From the NCBI RefSeq assembly GCF_900100735.1, contig NZ_FNCJ01000006.1, positions 343,031-407,030 on the forward strand: a stretch of 64,000 bases of DNA. Direction: 5' to 3'. Of the stretch, positions 52,283 to 60,484 are shown piece by piece. The position numbers and the translations under genes were made by a program. The DNA comes from Paraburkholderia phenazinium (GTDB lineage: Bacteria; Pseudomonadota; Gammaproteobacteria; Burkholderiales; Burkholderiaceae). The first letter of the stretch is position 1. The number at the start of each line of letters is the position of its first letter. The notes below the pieces were generated by a model. The model saw nothing but the letters and a program-made list of their open reading frames with translations, was not told the DNA's origin and did no database searches.

Positions 52283-53059
52283 CTAGTGTATTGTCGCCTG
52301 GCCAGCGACCTTCTTCAGACTCGAAAACAGCATGGCGCTGGCCATTGAGCCAATGATCTGCTTTTCGGTCTCCGCGCGCTCGAAATCATCCCGGTCATCA
52401 ATGACGACACGAATCTTCGGGCGCTCTCCGGGGGCACTCAATACATCTCCCAATTTGCGCATCAAACCACCAGTGGCCTGATGGCTAGGCGAGATGACGT
52501 CAACCAGTTCGCCAGCAAGCATGAAATCGAAGGTGTACTCGTGCTTCGAGATGCCCTTTATCTTGGGATAGCGAACCGGCTGCTGTCTTGGCTTCCACAG
52601 CCTCAGATCGTGTTCGACCTCATCCGAAAAGTTGTTTACTACCTCCGGAACGCCGAGCCAGCCTCGCTCTTGTTCAGCTACTGCAAGCACGCTCGATATA
52701 CAGATAGCGACAGCATGCTGGGCGCGTTCTGTCGGCGCTAGCGAGCGAATCTCTCCGCTGCTCTCCAGCGAGACACCGAAGGGCAAGAGTGTATTGCGAA
52801 TTGCCGATTCCCGCCGCTTGTTAAACGGATCAAGCCCAACCGAATTCAGATGAAAAAGGGTATCGCCGTTGTCGCTAATGAGCAGATGTGCACCCTGTTC
52901 GATCAGATAGAAGACGATCGCGGTACCGTCCGCGAAACTGAATGGCGTGCCGATTTCGAGCGCAGGTTCCCCGTTGACCGTCTTGACCGTCTTGACCGTC
53001 TTGACCGGGCAACAGTCATAAGCGAGCGTATCGCGCAACCAAGCGCAGTCTAGGGTCAT
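52283..53059 (-). CDS. DUF1828-domain protein
   Basis: The 258-residue protein has the DUF1828 pattern at its N-terminus (LEIGTPFSFADGTAIVFYLI, then LLISDNGDTLFHL) and a second domain of DUF1829 type after residue 125. Near residues 19-28 a VKTVKTVKTV stretch is encoded by 9-bp tandem units. Such proteins are common beside mobile elements and in accessory regions; some are suspected to be phage-related. It lies just left of the tRNA-end fragment that marks the island edge. Function unknown. Confidence 0.75.
   Translation of the reverse strand: MTLDCAWLRDTLAYDCCPVKTVKTVKTVNGEPALEIGTPFSFADGTAIVFYLIEQGAHLLISDNGDTLFHLNSVGLDPFNKRRESAIRNTLLPFGVSLESSGEIRSLAPTERAQHAVAICISSVLAVAEQERGWLGVPEVVNNFSDEVEHDLRLWKPRQQPVRYPKIKGISKHEYTFDFMLAGELVDVISPSHQATGGLMRKLGDVLSAPGERPKIRVVIDDRDDFERAETEKQIIGSMASAMLFSSLKKVAGQATIH
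52974..53007. repeat. 9-bp tandem repeat inside the DUF1828 gene
   Basis: TTGACCGTC occurs 3.8 times in a row. It is in frame (Val-Lys-Thr units), so unit changes would alter length without a frameshift. Confidence 0.85.
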
Positions 53060-53298
53060 GCCTTACGATCTTTCCGTTAAAACCGATATTTGATCGAGAG
53101 CAGAATACCGCAAAAAGTTCGTCTAGAGATGTCTCGCACGAAAGAGGCACATCGCGAAACGCAGCCACTGAATCCCCTCTATGCTCATGGGGACCATAGA
53201 TTGGGCCTGTCGGATCGTTATGAGATCGCTTGGTCATCGGCTGAACCTCGATCTGATGCACGCGATACTTGAACGACAGGAATCGTTGGGAGAACTTC

Positions 53299-53323
53299 TG
53301 GTGCCGGGGACCGGACTCGAACC
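53299..53323 (-). other. tRNA 3'-end fragment, probable attachment site
   Basis: On the minus strand GGTTCGAGTCCGGTCCCC followed by GGCACCA is the T-loop, acceptor strand and CCA of a tRNA, possibly tRNA-Leu. The matching 5' acceptor and anticodon arms are not within 75 bp, so this is only the 3' piece, as left by integrases that use tRNA ends. The strand implies that the inserted DNA lies to the right. Confidence 0.75.
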
Positions 53324-53352
53324 ACCATCTGTAACGGCATTCTTCGTGGACG

Positions 53353-53371
53353 TGGGGAGTTTATGGGGAGT
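53353..53371. repeat. paired TGGGGAGT repeats next to the att fragment
   Basis: Two direct copies of TGGGGAGT separated by TTA lie 30 bp from the tRNA fragment on the island side. Short spaced repeats in this position resemble arm-type integrase sites. Confidence 0.55.
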
Positions 53372-53670
53372 GCGGAGGCAAAAAGAGCCGGACCGAAACC
53401 GAGGCTATTACTAGAGCGGCGCCCCACTGCAGAAGTACACCACCGGGTCTCGCACTGGTCCGTTGACCCTGAAAGGACGTTCGACCTTGCCGAAAGCGGC
53501 CGACCCTTGTCTGAGTGAGTGCCGCGCGGCGGAGGAAACCGTGCGATCAGGCACTCTTGGTCACAGCAATTCTTGGCCGATCATCGTTCGATGGCGGGCC
53601 GGCATCACAATGCGATGAATTCGCATCACCCATCGGGCGATCGTACTGTCCTAACGCAGCAGAACGGTAG

Positions 53671-53775
53671 TCGGGGACGTCGCCCCCGGGGAAGAGCCGG
53701 CGCGTGACGATCAAGCTTGCACCCGGCCATTACATGCTTGTGTGCAACAAGCCTGGGCACTATTCAATTGGGGAT
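53671..53775 (+). pseudogene. cupredoxin C-terminal remnant
   Basis: A frame carries VTIKLAPGHYMLVCNKPGHY followed by SIG. The Cys-4x-His pattern and PGHY are the copper-binding loop of plastocyanin/sulfocyanin-like proteins. The upstream half is out of frame (VGDVAPGEEPA in another frame) and the axial Met and end are lost, so the gene is broken. The DNA to 54175 has no other gene. Confidence 0.55.
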
Positions 53776-54175
53776 GCATACCTCGCTGACAGTGGGGCCG
53801 TGTGGGCTGGCTCCCGTTTATGTCGTGGCGACGTAGGGCATCAGGATAAACACGGGATGGTCAAGCATGCTTTCCCGGAGGGAAAGGCGCGGAACCGATG
53901 GCCACGGGTGGCTGGGCGTTACTCCGGCTGCTATGTCCGCGCCACTGTGTCGGGCGATTGTTCCGACCATACGCTGGCGAGTGATGCGCACCTTCACACC
54001 TGCATGACAGACATCCGCGGGTTCGATCATTGTTTCCCATCCGCGCCAGCGTGGCGAATGGGCTAAGTGCTCGAGCCGGATGCGGACAGCGTGTGTCCGC
54101 ATCCAGCGTTTCTTGCCTTACCGTAGCGTCGTCACACCGTGAGTCACGAATGCATGATCACGGCACACCGTCCCA

Positions 54176-54733
54176 TCACGCCGGGACAGTGATATACGGG
54201 TCCCACCAGAAGTAACCGAACAGTTCCTGCTTCTGTCCGCCGACCAGCGTATAAAGCCCGAAGCTGATGCCGAACCCTTCCCTGCCGCTCTGCATCACCC
54301 GCGAGTCGAAGCTCGCAAAGGTTTCCACACGCTGGATCGCAGGCAGACCGTTGCGCTCCGGCGATTCGGGGTTGGGCTGCACCGCGCCGTTCCGAGTGAT
54401 CGCGTTGTATTGGAACTGGTTGAAAACCTCGGTGCCCGAGAAACGCGAGATGTTGTACAAGATCACCGCGTCATCGGAATTGTCTTGAATCGACGTGCCG
54501 GTGAACGACACGAGATCGCCCGGGTACGCCATGAATTCCAGATCGGCCGTGCCCTGCCCCTTGATGACGCCTCGCGAGCCGGTGACGAGCAAGAACTGGC
54601 CGACATGCGCAAGGCCGGTCGGTTTTTTCGGGTCTTTGCTGGGATTGGAATGCTGCGCCTTGATGAGTTCCGTGTCGATGACTGCGAGTATCTGGATGTG
54701 GGCGGTCGATGCCGCCAAGTTTACATCTGCCAT
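54176..54733 (-). CDS. aidA: PixA/AidA-family inclusion-body protein 1
   Basis: The protein is 185 residues from ATG 54733 with GGAGG. It shows the PixA/AidA pattern: IQILAVIDTELIKAQH, NPSKDPKKPTGL, GDLVSFTGTSIQDNSDDAVI, and the end LFGYFWWDPYITV. In Burkholderia cenocepacia an AidA protein is strongly quorum-sensing dependent and needed for slow killing of nematodes; PixA of Xenorhabdus forms crystalline inclusions. It is the most conserved of three neighbouring copies and is transcribed leftward. Confidence 0.88.
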   Translation of the reverse strand: MADVNLAASTAHIQILAVIDTELIKAQHSNPSKDPKKPTGLAHVGQFLLVTGSRGVIKGQGTADLEFMAYPGDLVSFTGTSIQDNSDDAVILYNISRFSGTEVFNQFQYNAITRNGAVQPNPESPERNGLPAIQRVETFASFDSRVMQSGREGFGISFGLYTLVGGQKQELFGYFWWDPYITVPA

Positions 54734-54972
54734 GTCAATCCTCCAATTTTCGACGTTGACGACTTCATTTCGAATAACGCGCAAAAAACGCGTCACCTGT
54801 AATTTCGCTTTATTTCCGGTTGCATATAACTAGCAAAGTAAACAGGTCGGTATGCAATTCCATCGCCTAGAATTACAGGCTAATGTGGAATGATCCTATA
54901 TTCATTTATCGCATATAAATTTCATTGAAACAGATCGACGAAAGTGACATCTCACATCCACCTCGCGGAGAA

Positions 54973-55512
54973 TTAACAAATGGTGACAATGCGATTACAT
55001 GAGTAATAGCCGTAGGGTTCCTGCCTTGTTCTCGTGGCGTTGAACGCGTAGAGGGCAAACGTCATTTCCAGAACCTCGTTGCCAAGCGCCTTCACCTTTG
55101 ATTCGAAGCTCAAGAAGCTGGCCTCGCTTTTGAGCGCGGGCAACCCGTTGTGGTCCGGCGAGTCAGGATCGGGCCGCACCGTATACGCCCTCAAGAAAGC
55201 GTTCGCCTTGAAACGCTCAAACACGCACCCGCCCGAGGCAGGCCGCACCTTGTAAAGAATCACGGCATCGTCCGCGTTGCCTTGCATTGAAGTCCCCCGG
55301 AGGAACACGCTGTCGCCGGCCTTCGCCCGGATGCCGGGCTCCTCCGCGTCCTGCGTGCAGGCAATGCCGCGCGATCCCGCGCAGATCATGAACAGACAAT
55401 CCGGCGCGACGCGCACGGGATGCGCCGGCTCCTGGTTTGGTCCGTAAACATTCTTGATGTGCGCCGCATCGATGACCAATAGCACGTCGATTCCGTGAGT
55501 TCTCGTGTTCAT
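54973..55512 (-). CDS. PixA/AidA-family inclusion-body protein 2 (divergent)
   Basis: The 179-residue protein shares DVLLVIDAAHIKNVYGPNQE, GDSVFLRGTSMQGNADDAVI, PDSPDHNGLPAL and the final YGYYS with the family, but its lysine-proline segment and the WW near the end are altered. It contains several cysteines (CLFMICAGSRGIAC), unlike the other two copies. It is divergent from copy 3 across a 286-bp region with a lux-box-like palindrome. Confidence 0.85.
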   Translation of the reverse strand: MNTRTHGIDVLLVIDAAHIKNVYGPNQEPAHPVRVAPDCLFMICAGSRGIACTQDAEEPGIRAKAGDSVFLRGTSMQGNADDAVILYKVRPASGGCVFERFKANAFLRAYTVRPDPDSPDHNGLPALKSEASFLSFESKVKALGNEVLEMTFALYAFNATRTRQEPYGYYSCNRIVTIC

Positions 55513-55640
55513 ATGCGATTTGAATTTCCCGTCGAAAATCTGGCTTCAACATTCTGGAAAATAGCCTATCAATCATGACAGCCCAATCCCCGCCGAATTA
55601 CCTCTTGATCATACTCAGAACGAAGAAGGTTTAGACCCCA

Positions 55641-55660
55641 CCCTGTCAGTTCTGACAGCC
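55641..55660. promoter_or_regulatory. lux-box-like palindrome between two aidA-type genes
   Basis: CTGTCAGTTCTGACAG (55643-55658) fits CTGT-N8-ACAG with 7-bp perfect arms. It lies about 130 bp before one aidA-type gene and 140 bp before the other, so it could control both. It is the best lux-box match I found in the window. Confidence 0.7.
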
Positions 55661-55798
55661 GAGACCATCGCGATTAAACGATTTTCCCATCCGATTTAAC
55701 AGCTATATTGGCAAACACGGACTACAATAGTTGCTCCGGCGCGTATCCCCTGCGCCAAGCATACCGACTCGGCTACGCCCCTTCGATGGAGGTTTGAT

Positions 55799-56308
55799 AT
55801 GACATCCGAATTAGATGTCAATTTCGCGGCGACAACTCAGCTCATCAACATTCTTGCCGTCGTCAACACGGAATATGTAAAGAAGATGCATCCCAATCCG
55901 AGCAAGGATTGGAGAAATCCGACCGGTATCAACAACAGCGCTGTCTACCTACTCAATAGCACCGGCGATTCGAATCTGCGCATGAACGTGGGAGACACGG
56001 TCGCTTTTAGAGGAACGTCGATCAGCGACAACGCCAAGGACGTGGTGGACGTCTATAACCTCCGTCACTTTTCGGGCGCTGCGGTCTTTAGTACGTTCGC
56101 CGTTCAGGTAACCAGCGTCAACGCCGTGCCGGAGGACCCGGAAGTACCGAGCGGACTGCTCCTTTCCGCACAAGCCGAGGCGACCCGCAGTTTTGACGCC
56201 AGAGTCATCTCGACGGGAACGGAGAGCGTTGGAACGAGCTTCGCGCTTTATAGCGCTCAACGCCTGTATGGCTATTTCTGGTGGAACTGGGTTGCTACCG
56301 CGATTTAG
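55799..56308 (+). CDS. PixA/AidA-family inclusion-body protein 3
   Basis: The 169-residue protein reads LINILAVVNTEYVKKMHPNP, SKDWRNPTGI, GDTVAFRGTSISDNAKDVVD and an end LYGYFWWNWVATAI. The GGAGG ribosome site is near the ATG. It is closer to copy 1 than to copy 2. Three copies in both orientations suggest duplication inside the island. Confidence 0.87.
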   Translation: MTSELDVNFAATTQLINILAVVNTEYVKKMHPNPSKDWRNPTGINNSAVYLLNSTGDSNLRMNVGDTVAFRGTSISDNAKDVVDVYNLRHFSGAAVFSTFAVQVTSVNAVPEDPEVPSGLLLSAQAEATRSFDARVISTGTESVGTSFALYSAQRLYGYFWWNWVATAI

Positions 56309-57054
56309 ACCCGACGGACTTTCCGGGACCAAGGCCGGCGGGTGGCCGCGCCGGCAATAGGGGAGGAGGGAGTCGGAGACGGCGTGTTGTTCATGAGCTT
56401 CTCCCGTCGACCGGAATGGCCGATCGGGGAAGCTTGCTCCGTTTATGCGAAGACGTTTCGGGTACCGGCCGGCTCTGACCGGCACTCCACGGTCACCGAG
56501 GAACTCAACCCGTGGCGAGCTGGGCATAACCGGGAACTGTGCCTAAAAGCGTTATGCGCTGCAGAGTATAAGCGCTCACCTTGTTCGCCCCCTAGTCCGC
56601 TTTGGCGGCCCGCGGTGCCCCGGCTGCACTCGTCCCGCCGGGGCACCGGGGACCGCGTTTGAGCAGCCGGTGACACCTTTAATACGTTCTACGTGAATCG
56701 AAGAAACGGTTGCGATAGCCTATCGTACCGCAAGCATTACGAATTCATCGTAACCACTTGATTTGTAACAAATAGTCTCGCGCCGGTCAGTCTCGAGATG
56801 ATCAGGGTTTTCGGAAGTTTTCCGACCATAATTGTGGATTATTGGCACAGTTTGGGCACAGTGTTAATGGACGCGCACCACTCCAAAAGCTCTTGACAAA
56901 AGGATTTGACAATACCTCAAATCAGTGCGCCCCTGATGCAGCAGCACCTCCGCCTTGCTGAGTCAGGGTTTTGTGCTTAGCTACGCTAAAAAACACCCTG
57001 CATAGGCATTATTCCAAGATCACGACAGCATGCTGCCAATGTGCATATCCGGCA
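56309..57054. other. gene-poor spacer
   Basis: About 750 bp after the third aidA-type gene. Open frames here (for instance on the plus strand around 56342-56662) are Arg/Pro-rich and without ribosome sites. Nothing recognisable is seen. Confidence 0.5.
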
Positions 57055-57212
57055 TCAAGCAAGGAAATCCGCCGCGGCGCGCGCATACGCACGCCGCGTG
57101 TGCGGGTTGCGGATTGCCGACGCGAAGAACTCGAGAAAGCGCATGCCGGCCCGCTCACCAGCGGCCGCGATGAGCGCTGGCGTGGAAATGGCGTTGCGCG
57201 CGACTAGCGGAT
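57055..57212 (-). pseudogene. N-terminal fragment of a tyrosine recombinase (integrase)
   Basis: The minus strand encodes ALIAAAGERAGMRFLEFFAS, then AIRNPHTRRAYARAAADFLA and a stop. This is the core-binding N-terminal domain of integrase/recombinase proteins of burkholderias. The catalytic domain with the Arg-His-Tyr residues is absent. It begins right after the stop of the TIR gene and is a relic of island mobility. Confidence 0.7.
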
Positions 57213-58118
57213 TCAGAGCGAAAACGCCTTGTTTAAATCCACCTCGTGACCCGCGGCCTTGAGTTCACGAGCCAATGCCAGCTTCCAGCCCCCACCATCG
57301 TCCATCTTTTCCCAGACGACGCCAACGTAATCGCTGGGGAGCTCGACATCGCCGCGTTTGAGTGCACACACCTTGTTACGACCGAGGTGGCCGATGAAGT
57401 ACCCCAGCTCGAGCAAGACATTCTGTCGAGCACGCGGCTTCAGCTCTTCCTCTTTAAGGCTGCGGCCCAGATCATCTGGAGTTAACAGCACGACGGCGAA
57501 ACCCACATCGCTGTTGGCTTCGAACTTCTCGATAACGGTGCCGCCCTGGTTCGCCTGCTCGTGCAGGATGACGGGTTCGAAGTCCATCGACTTCAGAAAT
57601 CGCGCAACAAGCTCGCGTGCCTCGCCGTCGTGGCCATGAACCACGAATACCCGGCGAGACGGCGAGACCTTTTCGGAAACGTGCACGGGCGCGGCAGGCG
57701 CCGCCTTTGCCTCGTGTTGTGCATCCGCCAGATCCTCATGCAAGACTCGCTGCGCCTCCCGTAACAGCGCGACTGAATGCTCGATGTTTTTCCTTACCCC
57801 ATCTTGGTACTCCCACGGCTGAGCAGACGGCCCATATCCCATAGAGATAACCATTGGCCACCAAGACAGCGACGTAGCCTCCACAAATCGCTCAAACGTC
57901 GAGGTGTCTTCGCCAAAGCAACGCACCAAGGTGTCCCTGATTGCAGCACAAAGCGCCTGCAGCTCCGGAGAATCGCCTTGAGGAACGGTCGCAATGTCGA
58001 ATGCTCGCAAATCGTTGATGCGTTCCTCAAGCCGCTGAATGCCACGTTCGATCTGCGTAGGCGTCAGGGTAAGTTTGGGTGCCGGCGCGCGCGGCGCAGC
58101 AGGTTTGCGGCTGGTCAT
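57213..58118 (-). CDS. TIR-domain (PF10137-like) effector protein, probable defence
   Basis: The 301-residue protein has an N-terminal helical region (about 15-130) and a C-terminal TIR-like domain (about 155-295): FVVHGHDGEARELVARFL, ILHEQANQGGTVIEKFE, FAVVLLTPDDLGRS and RQNVLLELGYFIGHLGR, where the Glu in LLELGYF matches the catalytic Glu of NAD-cleaving TIR domains. Such proteins act as NAD-depleting effectors in anti-phage systems. AAGGAGAG precedes the ATG, which lies inside the 3' end of the next gene upstream (92-bp overlap). No cyclic-nucleotide synthase is nearby, so the trigger is unclear. Confidence 0.85.
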   Translation of the reverse strand: MTSRKPAAPRAPAPKLTLTPTQIERGIQRLEERINDLRAFDIATVPQGDSPELQALCAAIRDTLVRCFGEDTSTFERFVEATSLSWWPMVISMGYGPSAQPWEYQDGVRKNIEHSVALLREAQRVLHEDLADAQHEAKAAPAAPVHVSEKVSPSRRVFVVHGHDGEARELVARFLKSMDFEPVILHEQANQGGTVIEKFEANSDVGFAVVLLTPDDLGRSLKEEELKPRARQNVLLELGYFIGHLGRNKVCALKRGDVELPSDYVGVVWEKMDDGGGWKLALARELKAAGHEVDLNKAFSL

Positions 58119-58779
58119 GGACTCTCCTTATATATGGGTAATCCCACCCCGAGCGGAAACCGTAGTGCCGCTTCAGCCCGTATCGCGCGAGGTAGGCAAC
58201 GCTTGGGTGCTCCAGGATGTCGCCCGGCAATGCGTCATCAAGATCAATATAGAATTCGCTCGCATTTGCCGCACCTTTTAGCAATTGAGCGTAGTCGATT
58301 GAATTCACATTGGCTGGCGGATACGCACCGAGCTGCATCAAGAATATATCGGCGAGTGTGTCCTGTGGGTTCCAGTCATAAATGCGAACGCCCGATTCCT
58401 TCAGTTCCTTCCACTCGGGACGCTCTTGCAAATAGATGAGGGCGTTTTGAACGTCGAGGACCTGAGAGCGGACTTCACCTTCGCCCTTCCCCACTAAGAC
58501 GCTATCGTGCAAGAACGGTCTTATCAGGTGCGGAAATTTCGAAATGAATGCTTCGACTTCGTCCGAACCGCCAACCGGCAAGATCACGTCCGCGCGAAAT
58601 ACTTCGACTATACGTTTTGCCTCCGATTCTCGGTCTACGAGGACAATCGGATTGAATCGCCCGCCCCACAGCGCATTGTTCTGCCGAACTGCCTTTCGGA
58701 AACTCTCTTTGTCGCCAGCCTTGATGGCCCAGCAAATGCGTAGCGGTCTGTAAGCAACGTTGACTCGAACCGTCTCCAT
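58027..58779 (-). CDS. unknown protein overlapping the TIR gene
   Basis: I do not recognise the family of this 250-residue protein. The first 210 residues look like a real globular domain (RFNPIVLVDRESEAKRIVEV, FRADVILPVGGSDEVEAFI, RIYDWNPQDTLADIFLMQLG). The last 40 (after GWDYPYIRR) are poor in protein character because that DNA is the start of the TIR gene. It may be truncated by insertion of the TIR gene or be a natural overlapping partner, as sensor or regulator of the TIR effector. Confidence 0.6.
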   Translation of the reverse strand: METVRVNVAYRPLRICWAIKAGDKESFRKAVRQNNALWGGRFNPIVLVDRESEAKRIVEVFRADVILPVGGSDEVEAFISKFPHLIRPFLHDSVLVGKGEGEVRSQVLDVQNALIYLQERPEWKELKESGVRIYDWNPQDTLADIFLMQLGAYPPANVNSIDYAQLLKGAANASEFYIDLDDALPGDILEHPSVAYLARYGLKRHYGFRSGWDYPYIRRVHDQPQTCCAARAGTQTYPDAYADRTWHSAA

Positions 58780-58858
58780 TCAGCCAGTCTCCTTATGCGG
58801 GTGCTGCAAGCGTTAGCCCCACAGAACCATCCCGACAGTTACTCTGCCCCCGCCGTAG

Positions 58859-59146
58859 TCACGTTTCGACGGACATCGAATTCTGTGAAGCGACCAGTTG
58901 CGGAGGCGGGTTGCACTCGCAGATGCATAGATCATCGCTCAATGCGACCCGTCGGCCGTCTGTGCCGGTCATCGGCACTCGGGGACCGTCGCACTGGATC
59001 TTCCCGGTCGAATGGCAGGCGGGACACGACACATCATCGTTTTCGTGCGCAATGTCCCGGTCGTTCAGTCCAAGTGTGGTCAAGCGGGCGGCCACCGTAC
59101 CGTTAGCCGTGGTCTTGTCACCGGTCAGGATCATGTAGCGTTTCAT
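58859..59146 (-). CDS. PAAR-domain protein of type VI secretion
   Basis: The 95-residue protein has the PAAR pattern of burkholderias: MKRYMILTGDKTTANGTV at the start, a Cys pair in VSCPACHSTGKI and the end VALSDDLCICEC. PAAR proteins sharpen the VgrG spike and carry effectors. It lies 27 bp after the Sel1 gene, making it the last of a VgrG, phospholipase, immunity, PAAR series. Confidence 0.85.
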   Translation of the reverse strand: MKRYMILTGDKTTANGTVAARLTTLGLNDRDIAHENDDVSCPACHSTGKIQCDGPRVPMTGTDGRRVALSDDLCICECNPPPQLVASQNSMSVET

Positions 59147-59173
59147 GGCTGTGATTCCGTTCTGTTCCGCAGA

Positions 59174-60481
59174 TCAGGCCTGGTCAATGTATCCGATCAG
59201 TTCCCACTCCACCTTCGCCATGTGCTGGCGAAGTCCCATTACCTGGTCCAGCAAAGCTACTTTGCGCGGCTCATGCACGATAAGCGACGGCAACACGTCG
59301 CCCTTCAGGAAGCGCCGCTGCGCGTCACCCATCTGGCCTTTGCCGAGCTTTGCGCACCAGACGCCGTCTTCAGGGCATGGATCGCCTGTGGAAGCAACCG
59401 TGCCGATCGGCAGACGCGTGGCAACGGTCGCGGGTTGATCCTCCGCCGACGTCTTGCTGGATGTACCAGCCAGCGGCAGACCGGTTGCCGGGTCGAGACT
59501 CGTCTTTTTAGCCATCTGATTGATGAGTTCGTCAGAGGGCTTCTGCGGCGGTACTGCTGCATCCCGTTCCTTCTGCCACTGAAAGGTCCCATCCCAAGGC
59601 GGCAGCTTTGCGGGCGGCAACGGCACGATCTTGTCGATGTCCGGGACCTTGGGGTTGCGGCTTTCGTTAGCGTCGATGAACTCTCCGATGACACGATATC
59701 TGCGGGAGCGTTCCGGATCGTTCGGCAGTTCAAGGTAGTTCAGGCGATCCGATGGCGGAGGACCCTTGAATGCCTCCTCCAAAGAGGAAGCAGTGAGCGT
59801 GTTTCCAGCGGCAACACCTTTTTGGAAAGCTTTCACAGCCTCTGTATAAAGTTTGGCTGTCTGCAAAAATACGCCGAAGTTTTCTGCCGCCTCACCCGAT
59901 CCTTGATCGACTGCACATTGATACATCTGCTTTGCTATCTCTGGCGCCGCATCAACTGGCGACAATTTCTCCGCGACATAAAACTGCCCCTCGGGACTAC
60001 CAAGATCAGCTGCCTTGCGGAAATAGCGCAACGCCTTCTCCGGGTCCTGCTTTACGCCATAGCCCAGCTCAAGATAGTGGCCCATGTCGTAATACCCCCC
60101 CGGCACACCCTGCTTTATCAACTGTTCTACCAGATCGATTGTCTCCTTGGGAGCATCGGGTGACGTTGCGGAGCCTCGGGACACCAGCTGCTGCAGGTTG
60201 TTATTCGCCTTGTAATGTCCATTCGCGGCGGCAATCCGGTAGTAACGCGCAACCTCGTCGAAGTCTTTTGGGCCGGCCTTCGTTTCGAGGTAGCGGCCAT
60301 ATTTGAACAGCTGATCCGCCTCAGGAGAGACCGGCGGCAGATGATCTGCCTCATGTACGCATGTGAAAGCCAGATTGGCGCGCACGGTATTCATATTGGG
60401 CTGGGATGGCAAAGAATTCTCCTTGTTCGAGCAGCCACCTGCAATGAGAGCGCAAGTAAGGATCAACGTCGTCTTGTTCAT
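59174..60481 (-). CDS. Sel1-repeat lipoprotein, candidate immunity to the phospholipase effector
   Basis: The 435-residue protein has a lipoprotein signal (lipobox AGGC, Cys 17), Sel1/TPR-like repeats (YYRIAAANGHYKANNNLQQL; LELGYGVKQDPEKALRYFRK; AADLGSPEGQFYVAEKL) and a Pro-rich C-terminal part. Sel1-repeat lipoproteins next to Tle5-type phospholipase D genes serve as periplasmic immunity proteins. It begins 3 bp after the phospholipase stop, supporting a toxin-immunity pair. Confidence 0.82.
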   Translation of the reverse strand: MNKTTLILTCALIAGGCSNKENSLPSQPNMNTVRANLAFTCVHEADHLPPVSPEADQLFKYGRYLETKAGPKDFDEVARYYRIAAANGHYKANNNLQQLVSRGSATSPDAPKETIDLVEQLIKQGVPGGYYDMGHYLELGYGVKQDPEKALRYFRKAADLGSPEGQFYVAEKLSPVDAAPEIAKQMYQCAVDQGSGEAAENFGVFLQTAKLYTEAVKAFQKGVAAGNTLTASSLEEAFKGPPPSDRLNYLELPNDPERSRRYRVIGEFIDANESRNPKVPDIDKIVPLPPAKLPPWDGTFQWQKERDAAVPPQKPSDELINQMAKKTSLDPATGLPLAGTSSKTSAEDQPATVATRLPIGTVASTGDPCPEDGVWCAKLGKGQMGDAQRRFLKGDVLPSLIVHEPRKVALLDQVMGLRQHMAKVEWELIGYIDQA

Positions 60482-60484
60482 CGA

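Larger units (their letters stand above)
53060..53670. other. island edge region without a gene
   Basis: The stretch holds the tRNA 3' fragment (53299-53323) and paired short repeats (53353-53371) described separately. Short frames here have no ribosome site or protein similarity. Confidence 0.6.

Noticed and set aside
53299..53400. Complete tRNA gene
   Set aside because: Only the T-loop, 3' acceptor strand and CCA are present; the matching 5' acceptor strand and anticodon arm are not within the needed 75 bp.
54781..54860. Lux box before the first aidA-type gene
   Set aside because: ACCTGTAATTT and AAACAGGT occur, but they are about 45 bp apart and do not form a 16-20 bp palindrome.
57041..57262. 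Plus-strand small protein gene
   Set aside because: The same DNA read on the minus strand gives a clear integrase N-terminal domain; the plus frame is its shadow.
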